DNA of 64,000 bases from Limnomonas spitsbergensis (GCA_037349105.1 JAYJMM010000111.1:2456001-2520000); one strand, 5' to 3'; positions 22,501 to 32,380 are shown, counted from the first letter of the stretch. Translations and numbers: made by a program. The notes: generated from the letters alone by a model not told the origin.

Positions 22501-25500
22501 GTGTGGAATGTGTGACATGTGTAGCAACTGGGGGGCATGTGTGGAATGTGTGGCAACTGGGGGCATGTGTGGAATGTGTGGCATGTGTAGCAACTGGGGG
22601 GCACGTGTGTCATGTGTGGCAACTGGGGGGCATGTGTGGAATGTGTAGCAACTGGGGGGCACGTGTGTCATGTGTGGCAACTGGGGGGCATGTGTGGAAT
22701 GTGTGGCAACTGGGGGGCATGTGTGGAATGTGTGGCAACTGGGGGGCACGTGTGGAATGTGTAGCAACTGGGGGGCACGTGTGGAATGTGTGGCAACTGG
22801 GGGGCATGTGTGGAATGTGTGGCAACTGGGGGGCATGTGTGGAATGTGTGGCAACTGGGGGGTGCGTGTGTCATGTGTGGCAACTGGGGGGCATGTGTGG
22901 AATGTGTGGCAACTGGGGGGCATGTGTGGAATGTGTGACATGTGTAGCAACTGGGGGGCATGTGTGGAATGTGTGGCAACTGGGGGGCATGTGTGGAATG
23001 TGTGGCAACTGGGGGGCACGTGTGGAATGTGTAGCAACTGGGGGGCACGTGTGGAATGTGTGGCAACTGGGGGGCATGTGTGGAATGTGTAGCAACTGGG
23101 GGGCACGTGTGTCTATGTGGCAACTGGGGGGCATGTGTGGAATGTGTGGCAACTGGGGGGCACGTGTGTCATGTGTGGCAACTGGGGGGCATGTGTGGAA
23201 TGTGTGGCAACTGGGGGGCATGTGTGGAATGTGTGGCAACTGGGGGGCATGTGTGGAATGTGTGGCAACTGGGGGGCATGTGTGGAATGTGTGGCAACTG
23301 GGGGGCATGTGTGGAATGTGTAGCAACTGGGGGGCATGTGTGGAATGTGTAGCAACTGGGGGGCGCGTGTGGAATGTGTGGCAACTGGGGGTATGTGTGG
23401 AATGTGTGGCAACTGGGGGGCATGTGTGGAATGTGTAGCAACTGGGGGGCATGTGTGGAATATGTGGCAACTGGGGGGCATGTGTGGAATGTGTGACATG
23501 TGTAGCAACTAGGGGGCACGTGTGGAATGTGTAGCTACTGGGGGGCATGTGTGGAATGTGTGGCATCAGGGACATGTGTGTCATGTGTGGCAACTGGGGG
23601 GCATGTGTGGAATGTGTGGTATCAGGGGCATGTGTGGAATGTGTGGTATCAGGGGCATGTGTGGTATCAGGGGCATGTGTGGAATGTGTGGCACCAGGAG
23701 GGCATGTTCTGAATGTGTGGCACCAGGAGGGCATGTGTGGAATGTGTGGCACCAGGAGGGCATGTGTGGAATGTGTGGCAGCAGGAGGGCATGTGTGGAA
23801 TGTGTGGCAGCAGGGGGGCATGTTTAGATTGTGAGGCACCAAGGGGGTATGTGTGGAATGTGTGGCAACTGGGGGGCATGTTTGGAATGTGTGACATGTC
23901 TGGCTGCAGGGGACATGTGTGGAATGTGTGGCAAGCGTGACAGCTGGTGGCATGTGTGACATGTGTGACAGGGATCATCAATCAACCTGACCTCTCTTAG
24001 ATGTAATCAAATGTACGCCCCCCCCCTCCTATACCCTTGTCCGGGTGACCAAAGAGAAGCGTATGGAGCTCGCGGCAGTGTGTGTTTGGGGAATCAAAAT
24101 ATGACCTATCCAAGTGCATGATCCCCCCTTATGTCCTTGTCAGGGCGACGAAGAAGAAGAAGAAGATGAAGCGTATGAGTGCGCTGCAGTGTGTGTGTGT
24201 GTGTGTTTGAGATGATCATCAGATGACTTCATACCACCCCCTCTGATATGTCCAAACGTGTCATCCTCCCCGCAATGCCCTGGTCCAGGTGACCACATAA
24301 AAAGTCTTGGAGCACGTGGCAGTGTGTGTTTGTTTGAGGAGATCATCATAGACCTCCCCCTTTCTGATCAGTCCAATGATGTGATCGCTCCCCGCCATGC
24401 CCTTGTCCAGGTGACCAAAGAGAAACGTGTGGAGCATGCGGCAGTATGTGTATTTGAGGTGATCGTGAGAGGGGCTGCTGGTGCCAAGGAGCAGGACACC
24501 TCGCCAGCGGCAGAGACCAAGAATGAAGAAGCGGAGGAGGCAGATGAAGAGGAGGAGGAGGAGGAGGAGGAGGAGGAGGAGGAGGTGGTGGTGGTGAAGA
24601 GCAAGGGGAGGCAAAGGAAGAAGGAAGAGAAGGAGGAGGCGGAAGAGGAGGGGGAGGAGGAGGAAGTTGTGCCAAAGAGTAGGGGGAAGCGGGGCAAGGG
24701 GGAGGCGACGGTTGTGGTGGCAGCAAAAAGCAAGGCAAGGTGTGGCATAAAGGCGGAACAGCCTGTTGTTCAGGCAAAGGCCAAGGGGAAGCGCGGCGGC
24801 AAGAAGGAGGAGGAGGAGGAGAAGGAGGCTGTTAATGAAGAGGCAGATGCAGAGAGGAAGGGTGGCAAGACCAAGAAGGAGGAGGAGGGGAAGGCTGAGA
24901 CAAAGGCAGGCACAGGGAAGAAGCACAGCCTGAAGAAGGAGGAGGAGGAGGAGGGGAAGCGCGGCGTCGCACACGCCGCGGGCACCAAGCGGCAGCGGAC
25001 ACTGTCCGACTTCTTTGCTTCCCAGCCGCCGTCCCGCAGCTGTGTGGCAGCAACGCAGGTACTGCCAGGGCTGCCGCTGCTGCTTCTCTGGGGCTTTTCA
25101 GGGGGGTACTGAACCCTAAACTCGGTTGCTGCAAGGGCCGCCGCTTCTGCAGTGGAGCTTTTTGAGTTTAACCCTAGACCCTCAACCCTACAATTAGGTA
25201 CAGCTTGAGCTGCTGCTGCTCTGGGACCTTTTAGCTTAAACCTGGAACCCAAAACTCAGGTATTGCTAGGGCTGCTGCTGCTGCTCTGGGGCCTTTTAGG
25301 TCAAACCTGGAACCCTAAACTCAGGTATTGCTAGGGCTGCTGCTGCTGCTCTGGGGCCTTTTAGGTTAAACCTGGAACCCTAAACTCAGGTATTGCTAGG
25401 GCTGCTGCTGCTGCTCTGGGGCCTTTTAGGTTAAACCTGGAACCCTAAACGCAGGTATTGCTAGGGCTGCTGCTGCTGCTCTGGGACCTTTTAGCTTAAA

Positions 25501-28500
25501 CCTGGAACCCTAAACTCAGGTATTGCTAGGGCTGCTGCTGCTGCTCTGGGGCCTTTTAGGTTAAACCTGGAACCCTAAACTCAGGTATTGCTAGGGCTGC
25601 TGCTGCTGCTCTGGTACACACTAAAACAAACGCTGGCAGCAACGCAGGTACTGCTAGGGCTGCTGCTGCTGCTCTGGGGCCTTTTAGGTTTAACCTGGAA
25701 CCCTAAACTCAGGTATTGCTAGGGCTGCTGCTGCTGCTCTGGGACCTTTTAGGTTAAACCCAGAACCTTAAACTCAGGTATTGCTAGGGCTGCTGCTGCT
25801 GCTCTGGTACACACTAAAACAAACGCTGGCAGCAACGCAGGTACTGCTAGGGCTGCTGCTGCTGCTCTGGGGCCTTTTAGGTTTAACCTGGAACCCTAAA
25901 CTCAGGTATTGCTAGGGCTGCTGCTGCTGCTCTGGTACACACTTAAACAAACGCTGGCAGCAACGCAGGTACTGCTAGGGCCGCCGCTGCTGCTCTGCTG
26001 CTCCTAGTGGAGGGCTTGAATGTGTGCTTCGTTCAAAAATGCATTCATCTCTTTGGGCCTTACGAATGTATGGTGAATTAAACTGCTACGTCCCTAAGCC
26101 CTGAACCCTAAATCCTAAGCTAGGCTGTGGACCATGTCCGACGTCATGAAGCCTCCCGCCTGCTGCTGCCTCGGGGCGAGGCTCACAGGGACTGCTAGAA
26201 CAGCTACCTTGGTGCCTTGAAGGCATCACTGCTATCAAAGATTCGGGGTTTCCCACATCATGGTGTCCCAATTTAGGGTTTCCAGTGTTTAACCCTAAAT
26301 CTTTAACCATAAACCAGGCCCTGTCCACCCCTCAAATAATTTGTCAGACTCTAATTGGCTGCCCCATGCAGCAATCAGCCCTAAACCCTCAACCTTGCAA
26401 TCAGCATCCTGTGACCCGGTTCATACTCGCATGTGTGAATGTGCGGTCACTGTCTGGCCCATGTGACTCCAGCTTTAGGCGCCCTCCTTTCTCACACATG
26501 ATTCCACACCTCTCACAACCCTAGTTCACACCTCCCAAACCCTAGTTCACACCTCTCAAACCCTGATTCACACCTGTACAGTTACCTGAGGGGGAGCGCT
26601 GTTTCCTCCTTGTACATCGCCATGAGGTTGGCCTCCCAAGCTATTGCCCTCCCCCCCCCCCCTCTCACATTTAGTTGCCCACCTCTCTCAAACCCTGTTT
26701 CACATCTCAGTTCACACCTTGCTTCACACCTTGCTCCACACCTCTGCAGTTGCCCGAGGGGGAGCGCTGGTTCCTTCTGGTGAAGCGCCCTGAGGTTGGC
26801 CTCCTGGCTGGGCTGTGGGAATTCCCTGGTGGGTCGGGGTGTGAGGGTTGAAGGGTTTATGAAACTTCGTTCGAAATTGAAGGTAGGCTGAGGTATGGGT
26901 TTAGGGTAACGGAAACCTTGTTCGAATTCCCAAGGAGGGTGTATAAAAGCGTTAAGGACTGAGCGATGAGGGTTCAGAAAACCCTGTGGGGAGGTCAGGG
27001 TTTAGGGTAATGGAAACCTTGTTCGAATTCCCAAGGAGGATGTATACAAGCGTATTGGACTGAGGGATGAGGGGTTAAGGAAACCCTGTGGGGATTATCG
27101 TGTAGGTCAGGGGTTTAGGGTCTAAGATGTATGTTACAGGGTTCGGAAAGCCCTGTTGGAATCCCCTTGCAGCCTGGTCGCTTTTTTGGCGCAGGTGTCA
27201 GTCTTCCAAGCGGAAAAAACAGGTTGCGGACTGGGGGATGGTGTCACCCTTGTGTTTTTTTGTATTGCTGTACCTCTAAATGGGGAAAAGGAGGCAGGGC
27301 ATGCTGCGGAAGCTATCAGGCTCAGTGCACAGCCTGAATTTACCCCTCCACCCCCTGTTATTTTTGCGGCAGAAAAAATGCCTCCCTTCTGTCCTTATTT
27401 TGGTTTAGGTTCCTTCTACATGGTGAAAACGAGGCGGCAGGCTGAAGCTAGAGGCAGGGCATGCTGCAGGAGGGTTATCAGGCTCAATACTCAGTCTGCC
27501 CCCGCCCCTTACATACAAGTTGCGGCACAGGTGTCACCCTTTTGTCGTTCCTTCTGTTCATGTCCTTCTAGATGGAGAAACGAGGCTGCGGGCCGGAGCA
27601 AGAGGCAGGCCATGCTGCGGAAGGGCTATCAAACTCTATACACAGGCTGACCGTGTCACCCATATGTCGTTTCTTTTCCTGTGCAGGCATTATCCTTGAG
27701 GGCAAGAATGAGGCGGCAGGCCGGAGCAAGAGGCAGGCCATGCTGTGGGAGCTTCTGGGCTCCCTGCTTGGCCTGACCCTGCTGCCACCTGTCGCTGGCG
27801 GGGGCGGGACAATCAGCCTCCATGCACAGCAAGACAAGGGGGAGTACGTCCACGTTTTTTCACACATCAGGTCGGTGAAGCTGCGTGAAAGCTGGGAGTG
27901 CCTCCACGTTTTCACACATCAGGTGGGTGAAGCTGCTTGGAAGCTGGGAGTATGTCCACATTTTTGCACACATCAGGTGGGTGAAGCTGCATGGAAGCTG
28001 GGAGAACATCCACATTTTTCACGCATCCGGTGGGTGAAGCTGCATGGAAGCTGGGAGCCCATTCTCCTTTTGGCATACATCACGTGGGTGAAGCTGCGTG
28101 GAAGCTGGGAGAACATCCACGTTTTTCACGCATCCGGTGGGTGAAGCTGCATGGAAGCTGGGAGAACATCCACGTTTTTCACGCATCCGGTGGGTGAAGC
28201 TGCATGGAAGCTGGGAGCCCATTCTCCTTTTGGCATACATCACGTGGGTGAAGCTGCATGGAAGCTGGGAGAACATCCACGTTTTTCACGCATCCGGTGG
28301 GTGAAGCTGCATGGAAGCTGGGAGAACATCCACGTTTTTCACGCATCCGGTGGGTGAAGCTGCATGGAAGCTGGGAGAACATCCACGTTTTTCACGCATC
28401 CGGTGGGTGAAGCTGCATGGAAGCTGGGAGCCCATTCTCCTTTTGGCATACATCACGTGGGTGAAGCTGCGTGGAAGCTGCGCTGGGGGCCTAGACACAC

Positions 28501-29816
28501 TCACAAGGGCCATGGCGTGTGATGTCATAACTCAGCCTCTCTCCCCACCATCCTCTGTTAGATGTCTTAACCCTTGACAAACAAACCAGCTTCTGGTTGA
28601 CTTTTGGGGAGAAAGTTTGCAAAAGGTACGGCATGCTTGCACACGGCCTAGGCCAAGGGGCATGTAACACTAGGTCACACAAAGTCTCCTCCCCAAAACC
28701 TAAATCTTCAACAGGCAAACCATCTGTACATTGAAAAATGACCGTGTTGGTCGACAGCCTGGATGCCCTGTGAACCTTGGACCCTAAACATACAAAGCTT
28801 TGACCCTGGAATGTTGGACCCTAATCCACGTTCGGTGCCTCCGTACTCGACAGGCAAAGCAGCCACGTCAAGAGGGTGACACCATAGACCCTAAACCAGC
28901 CACGTCAAGAGGGTGACACCTTAGACCCTAAACCAGCCACGTCAAGAGGGTGACACCCTAGACCCTAAACCAGCCACGTCAAGAGGGTGACACCCTAGAC
29001 CCTAAACCAGCCACGTCAAGAGGGTGACACCCTAGACCCTAAACCAGCCACGTCAAGAGGGTGACACCCTAGACCCTAAACCAGCCACGTCAAGAGGGTG
29101 ACACCCTAGACCCTAAACCAGCCACGTCAAGAGGGTGACACCTCAGACCCTAAACCAGCCACGTCAAGAGGGTGACACCCTAGACCCTAAACCAGCCACG
29201 TCAAGAGGGTGACACCCTAGACCCTAAACCAGCCACGTCAAGAGGGTGACACCCTAGACCCTAAACCAGCCACGTCAAGAGGGTGACGGTCTCCAATGAG
29301 GACGACGGTGAGGAGCTGCAAACCATGGATCCTGAAACCTTAAAACTTTGAACCCTAAGCATTAAAACCTTGGACTCTGAAACCAGAACCCTGGACCCTG
29401 AAACCCAAAACCTTGGACCCTAAACCCTGATATAGTTGATCCTAACCCCTGGTTACTCGACAGGTAGGCCAGCCATGTGGAGAAGATGAAAGTCTCGGTT
29501 GACAGCCTGGCGGAGCTGCGGACCTTGGATCCTGAATCTTAGACCCTAAACCCTGTTTGCTGCCTCCGTGCTCGACAGGCAAACCAGCCACGTTGAAAAG
29601 GTGACAATCTCGGTGGACAGCTTAGCAGAGCTGCAGGCCGCCGCCCTGGCAGCACGCAGCCTGAAGTCGGAGGGCAGCCCCGCTGCGCCGGGCGGCAGCT
29701 CGGCGGCGGGAGGTCTACCGGAGCTGAGATGGGTACGTGCGGCGGACATGACCGCGACGGGGCTACCCACGCTGACACGCAAGATCCACAAACTCGGAGT
29801 GTCGGGGAAAACGTGA
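10593..29816 (+). CDS. MUTYH: MutY/MUTYH adenine DNA glycosylase, complete, 11 exons
   Basis: Exons: 10593-10925, 15563-15757, 17114-17232, 17896-17990, 19283-19416, 20482-20640, 22051-22140, 24411-25058, 26750-26828, 27687-27870, 29579-29816. All phases agree: 2,274 nt, 757 residues, TGA stop. The enzyme removes adenine opposite 8-oxoguanine. Exon 1 is Lys/Arg-rich (likely nuclear signal). Exon 2 has [16 protein letters not shown] and [11 protein letters not shown] with the catalytic Glu. Exons 4-5 have the helix-hairpin-helix [17 protein letters not shown] and [14 protein letters not shown] with the catalytic Asp. Exon 6 has [14 protein letters not shown] and the C-X6-C-X2-C-X5-C iron-sulfur loop. 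Exons 7-11 form the NUDIX-like 8-oxoG recognition domain ([34 protein letters not shown]). It is longer than usual because exon 8 inserts about 190 acidic/Lys-rich residues ending in a PCNA-binding motif, QRTLSDFF. In exon 1 the second of two donor copies (10925) is chosen because only it keeps phase. Confidence 0.9.
11140..11300. repeat. Short tandem repeat in MutY intron 1
   Basis: About three degenerate copies of a unit with CAGACCTGAACATGAACATG, GCGGCCC and CCCAGAACATG. Confidence 0.7.
11500..12260. repeat. 12-13-bp minisatellite (CTGCCTGTTC family)
   Basis: Alternating CACTGCCTGTTCC and ATACTGCCTGTTC units run for about 760 bp in MutY intron 1. The long open frames here are repeat artefacts. 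Confidence 0.9.
12376..12562. mobile_element. hAT-like MITE, copy A
   Basis: Starts CAGTGTTTCTTTTT and ends AAAACAACACTG, forming imperfect inverted termini. Flanks are GCCTCGGC and GCCTTGGA, a 6/8 match expected of an aged 8-bp duplication. Internal hallmark: CAGCTACATGTCAGCTACAT. Non-coding. Confidence 0.65.
12825..13262. mobile_element. Fragments of the same MITE family
   Basis: An inverted fragment (TGATGCAGCTGAAATGTAGC near 12880, duplicated near 12930) and a forward fragment (AGCTACATGTCAGCTACC at about 13115, then GGGCCACCAGCCGTGGGCCA). Confidence 0.5.
13290..13490 (+). mobile_element. Dispersed SINE-like repeat (mate at about 61040-61125)
   Basis: GTCGGAGTGGTAAAACAC looks like an A-box/D-arm. 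The downstream block GGTTGGCTTCCTTAATCCA, then CAGGGCGTAT and a TTTATT tail, recurs at 61070-61120 (GGGTGGCTTCCTTAATCCAC, CAGGGTGTAT). Confidence 0.45.
13640..15562 (+). repeat. 124-bp tandem array built from the MutY exon 2 acceptor edge
   Basis: Fifteen copies precede the real exon start. Each has a long pyrimidine tract, a TTCCAG acceptor and the first ~35 exon bases (encoding LNWYDP). Spacing is exactly 124 bp from 13842 to 15578, with a 172-bp first step. Variant units recur at a 620-bp (five-unit) spacing from about 14211, so the array also grew by block duplication. Confidence 0.95.
15758..16530 (+). repeat. Degenerate array built from the MutY exon 2 donor edge
   Basis: About ten copies of TGTAGCAGACACAG followed by GTGTGTGTG, each a decayed version of the exon end TGCTGCAGCAGACACAG plus its donor. 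The last clear copy is near 16503-16525. 16530-16860 is a further CATGCGCCTG-rich repeat. Confidence 0.85.
18010..18750. repeat. GTGCATGGTGGGG minisatellite, MutY intron 4
   Basis: Short GTGCATGGTGGG units with an internal duplication of about 120 bp (18455-18545 against 18580-18665). Confidence 0.85.
18760..19235. repeat. 17-bp CAGCTCATGCAGCCACG minisatellite
   Basis: About 28 units, CAGCTCATGCAGCCACG with CCATA and GCGACG variants, ending about 45 bp before the exon 5 acceptor. Confidence 0.9.
19764..19964. mobile_element. hAT-like MITE with perfect 8-bp target-site duplication
   Basis: Flanked by GGCCTGGC at 19756-19763 and 19965-19972. The right terminus AAAAAACACTG pairs with the left TTGTGTTTTTT. 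Internal TTTCAGCTACATGTCAGC identifies the family. The best-preserved duplication among the copies. Confidence 0.75.
20641..21270 (+). repeat. 123-bp array of the iron-sulfur exon 3' edge (MutY exon 6)
   Basis: Five copies follow the real exon end. Each repeats the iron-sulfur loop coding part ([19 protein letters not shown] or a variant) plus the donor GTCGGTATGTAGG and a short intron piece. The fifth copy has lost the exon end. Phylogenetic order is not obvious; copies 2 and 4, and 3 and 5, look most alike. Confidence 0.95.
21350..22050 (+). repeat. About 110-bp array of the MutY exon 7 acceptor edge
   Basis: Six decoy copies (acceptor-like sites near 21356, 21487, 21615, 21718, 21830, 21940) precede the real exon at 22051. 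Each carries most of the exon (encoding [20 protein letters not shown]) and a TTCACACCCATT spacer. Only the last continues into VTRYPGKK. Confidence 0.95.
22141..23990. repeat. 29-bp minisatellite, MutY intron 7
   Basis: About 60 units of GGAATGTGTGGCAACTGGGG + GGCATGTGT run for 1.8 kb, then decay into GGCACCAGGAGGGCATGTGT variants. The first unit lies just after the exon 7 donor (GTGGGCAATGGGG). The 300-residue open frames on both strands are repeat artefacts. Confidence 0.95.
24030..24410 (+). repeat. Three decayed copies of the MutY exon 8 acceptor edge
   Basis: Copies near 24045, 24145 and 24288 repeat CTTGTCC(AG)GTGACC, AAGAGAAGCGTATGGAGC and GCAGTGTGTGT, matching the real exon start at 24411. 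Period 100-140 bp. Confidence 0.85.
25059..25995 (+). repeat. Array built from the MutY exon 8 donor edge
   Basis: Three full copies of the exon end plus donor (CTGGCAGCAACGCAGGTACT near 25630, 25830, 25955) and about eight shorter ones beginning ACTCAGGTATTGCTAGGG, each followed by GCTGCTGCTGCTGCTCTGG and AACCCTAAAC. Period about 60-85 bp. Confidence 0.9.
26590..26650 (+). repeat. Decayed single copy of MutY exon 9
   Basis: TTACCTGAGGGGGAGCGCTG then TTTCCTCCTTGTACATCGCC and GAGGTTGGCCTCC mirror exon 9 at 26750 but lack the tryptophan codons and the rest of the exon. Confidence 0.85.
27170..27686 (+). repeat. Three decayed copies of the MutY exon 10 acceptor half
   Basis: Blocks at about 27290, 27425 and 27570 repeat GAGGCAGGGCATGCTGC or GAGGCAGGCCATGCTGCGG with a preceding GGTGAAAACGAGGCGGCAGG-type stretch, as in the real exon (GAATGAGGCGGCAGGCCGG at about 27706). 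Confidence 0.85.
27871..28490 (+). repeat. 53-bp array of the MutY exon 10 donor edge
   Basis: About eleven units combine CATCCACGTTTTTCACGCAT (exon end encoding HVFSHI) with a CCGGTGGGTGAAGCTGC or CAGGTGGGTGAAGCTGC donor segment. A higher-order block with CCCATTCTCCTTTTGGCATA recurs. Confidence 0.95.
28560..29578 (+). repeat. 37-bp array (x12) and outlying copies of the MutY exon 11 acceptor edge
   Basis: Twelve exact-period units from 28861 to 29290 carry AGCCACGTCAAGAGGGTGAC, a version of the exon 11 start (CAAACCAGCCACGTTGAAAA). More complete decayed copies with acceptor-like CGACAGG or CAACAGG occur near 28712 and 29458; the latter continues into GTCTCGGTTGACAGCCTGG. Confidence 0.95.
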
Positions 29817-29859
29817 GCCTGGTTGTACGCTTGAGTCCCTCTGACATCAAGGGGTGAAG

Positions 29860-29990
29860 GATGCATGGGCCTGCTGGAGCTGAGCAGGGTTAAGCATGCG
29901 GCGGACATGACCGCGACAGGCTTCACCCACACTGGCATGCAAGATCCACAAGCCTGGAGGAGTGACAGTAAAAGTGTGGATCTCGTTGTA
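29860..29990 (+). repeat. Decayed copy of the terminal MutY exon, downstream of the stop
   Basis: GCGGCGGACATGACCGCGAC then CACACTGGCATGCAAGATCC repeats the last coding stretch ([19 protein letters not shown]) about 145 bp downstream of the stop. Confidence 0.85.
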
Positions 29991-30059
29991 CGCTGGTGTC
30001 CCTCTGGCATCAACGGTGTGGATGGCGGGGGCATTCAGGAGCCTGCGGGCAGTGGGCAG

Positions 30060-30690
30060 TCGGGCAGGCTGGATGGCAGCTTACGCTCGAGTCCCTCTGA
30101 CATGAAGGCTTTAAAGGACGTAGGCCTTGACGAGGTCTGCAAAGAAGAAGAAAGAAAGCTACGCCCCATGGGAGGCGTGAGAGTTAAGGAAACAGCGCAG
30201 CCTGGGCCGAAACCACATTTGCGCCGTTATCATGATGCCGAGGCCTGCAGCCAGAAGGCAGCAGGCGGCTTACGCTTGAATCCCTCTGACATGAAGGCAG
30301 CCACAGGTAGCAGGCGGGCCGGATGGCAACTTGAGTCCCTCTGAAGGAAGCAGGCGCGCTGGATGGCAGCTTACGCTTGAGTCCCTTTGGCATGAGGGCT
30401 TTACAGGGCGTAGGCCCTCCGAGGTCTGCAGCCAGAAGGCAGCAGGAGGCTTATGATTGAGTCCCTCTAAAATGAAGGCAGCCACAGGCAGCAGGCGCGC
30501 CAAATAGCAGCTTATGATTGAGTCCCTCTGACATGACTTTGGTTGGTTGGTTGGTTGGTTGGTTGGTTGGGCATGCAGAGGCCTACAGGCAGTTGGTAGA
30601 CAGTCATCAGCGGGCGAGCTGGAGGGCACCTTATGCGTGAGTCCCTCTTTTCTTTTGGGGGGCTGGCCAAGCTGACACACAAGATCTGCC
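30060..30690. repeat. Degenerate repeat with GAGTCCCTCTGACATGAAGG units
   Basis: Four to six copies of GCTTACGCTTGAGTCCCTCT plus GCAGGCGGGC-type blocks, and a (GGTT)n run at 30540-30568. 30130-30240 is a dispersed repeat also seen inverted at 39475-39560 and 45490-45600 (GAAACAGCGCAGCCTGGGC and relatives). Confidence 0.75.
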
Positions 30691-30984
30691 AACCTTTAGT
30701 GGAATGGAAAGATTGAACCTCAGCAGCACAATAGGGTCAGACTGACCGCTAGGGTCCAGATTTTAGGGCTTCAAATTTGAACCCAGAGGCAGCGTTTTTA
30801 AGGTTCGGGGTTTAAAACAAGGGACAGTGTTTTTAGGGTTAAGGGATTGATGCCAGGGGCAGGGTTTTGGGTGTAGGGTTTGAAACCAGGGGCAGCGTTG
30901 AGAATGTTGAGTTTGAACCCTAGTTCAGCGTTTTTTAGGGTTTGGAGTTTTAGGGGTGGGATTTATTTGTCAGCTGCAGCGCCT

Positions 30985-31110
30985 GTTTACCAGTTGTGCA
31001 TTGCGCTAGGCAGAGACCAGTTGTGCATTGCGCTAGGCAGAGACCAGTTGTGCATGGCCAGACCATTTGTGCATTTACCAGTTGTGCATTGCGCTAGGTC
31101 TGGGTCATGT
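30985..31110. repeat. Short repeat CCAGTTGTGCATTGCGCTAG
   Basis: Four copies of CAGTTGTGCATTGCGCTAGG (one degenerate) at about 31-bp spacing. 30700-31260 otherwise shows no gene. Confidence 0.8.
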
Positions 31111-31265
31111 AGATCCGTTGTACATTGCGGTAGGCCTGCGGTCATGTAGATCTCACTTGGTGGCAGATTCAAACCAAGAACAGTGGCGAGATGGACAGTG
31201 CCACAGGGTTAGAGGTTTCGTGGCAATCCATTCATTATCATGTTTTGGTATACGGTAGCCTTCAA

Positions 31266-31500
31266 GTCATTGACGTTACACCTTTGGGCCTTTTTTCTGT
31301 CCCATCACTTGATTTTCCACTTTTCCTCATTTCCCCCCCTGCCCCCTTGTGTTTGTGTCGTTCTTTCCTCCCAACCCTTTAGCCACGCGGCCGAGCCTTT
31401 TTGAGCAGGGCCCAGAGGTGTAACGTCATTGACACCTCTGGGCCCTGCTCTAAAAGGCTCGGCCTCGTGGGCACCCAACTATCTCGTTGGGAGGAGGAAG
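31266..31500. mobile_element. LINE 3'-tail cluster including a head-to-head palindrome
   Basis: A partial inverted tail at 31266-31290, a forward tail at 31383-31433 and an inverted tail at 31430-31500. The last two form a long inverted repeat: GAGCAGGGCCCAGAGGTGT / ACACCTCTGGGCCCTGCTC around TAACGTCATTG. Confidence 0.8.
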
Positions 31501-31789
31501 GAAAGGGACTAAGGGCAAGAGGAAAGACAGAGAGGAGCACAAAGGACAGAAAAATGCCCCCTCAAGAAAAGGAAAAGGCGGACCGAAGGATCCTCGCCTC
31601 TGACAAGCTTAGCCCTCTGCAAAATAAACTGCAAAGAGGAGAGAAAGCAAGAGAGAGAGACAAGAAGGAAAGTGCCAGGGAGTATAGTTTGCATACCGGT
31701 TTTCTGGCGAACCAGTGTCTAACATATGACAGGTAGGATATATTTTGGTATAACATAGAAATATGGCAGGTGTGACACGGTATGCTTTA

Positions 31790-31865
31790 GTCAATGACCT
31801 TACACCTCTGGGCCATGCTGAAAAGGCTCGACCACGTGGGTGCCCGAATAATGTCTGGTCGGGAG
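31790..31865 (-). mobile_element. LINE 3'-tail repeat, inverted
   Basis: GTCAATGACCTTACACCTCT, then GGCTCGACCACGTGGGTGCC and GGTCGGGAGG. Confidence 0.7.
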
Positions 31866-32247
31866 GAAATTAAACTTCAGGCTACCGTATAGACGAACGG
31901 AAAGGAACATACGAAAAATAAGTTGGAAAAGACCATCACCAAAATAAAAGAGAGTATGAAGGATCAGTGACTCCCCAGCCCGTGCAGATCCAGAGCTTGC
32001 TGTACCAAGCCCCCCTGTCTGTAAATCGTGATGTAGCAGCCTTTTATCAGCTGCCAACGTGGGCCCATGCGCACCCGGACTGTTTTTTGTGGTTTAGCGT
32101 CTCGGGTTTTCTCAAGTTGGGCAGCCGGCCTCACACTTTTTTAATCCAAAGAAAATATGTAGCTGAATTGCTGCACCAAGCCTTGCGAGGCGGAGGCTTG
32201 CTGGTATCCACGATTTAACGTAGGCACCACCAGATACGTTGTGGTGT

Positions 32248-32312
32248 TCAATGACGTTTCACCTCTGGACCCTGCTCAAAAAGGGTTGGCCGCGTGGGCG
32301 CTTAACCTAGCA
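32248..32312 (-). mobile_element. LINE 3'-tail repeat, inverted
   Basis: TTCAATGACGTTTCACCTCT followed by GGTTGGCCGCGTGGGCGCTT. Lies immediately before the tRNA-like pair. Confidence 0.65.
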
Positions 32313-32380
32313 TTAGGACAGCTGTGCCCCGAGAGCCGCTGCTGGACCATGTGGTGTGCATACTGGGGAAACGTATTGAG

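Noticed and set aside
22177..23962. Long open frames on both strands (300-360 codons) rich in Cys/His/Pro
   Set aside because: They are translations of the 29-bp minisatellite in MutY intron 7; open on both strands and in several frames, with no start context or domain.
24258..24410. Upstream extension of the exon 8 open frame
   Set aside because: The frame continues by chance through a decayed exon-edge copy; the acceptor at 24410 gives the in-phase join with exon 7.
28861..29300. Regular 37-bp direct repeats, CRISPR-like at first sight
   Set aside because: The units are contiguous with no unique spacers and derive from the MutY exon 11 start.
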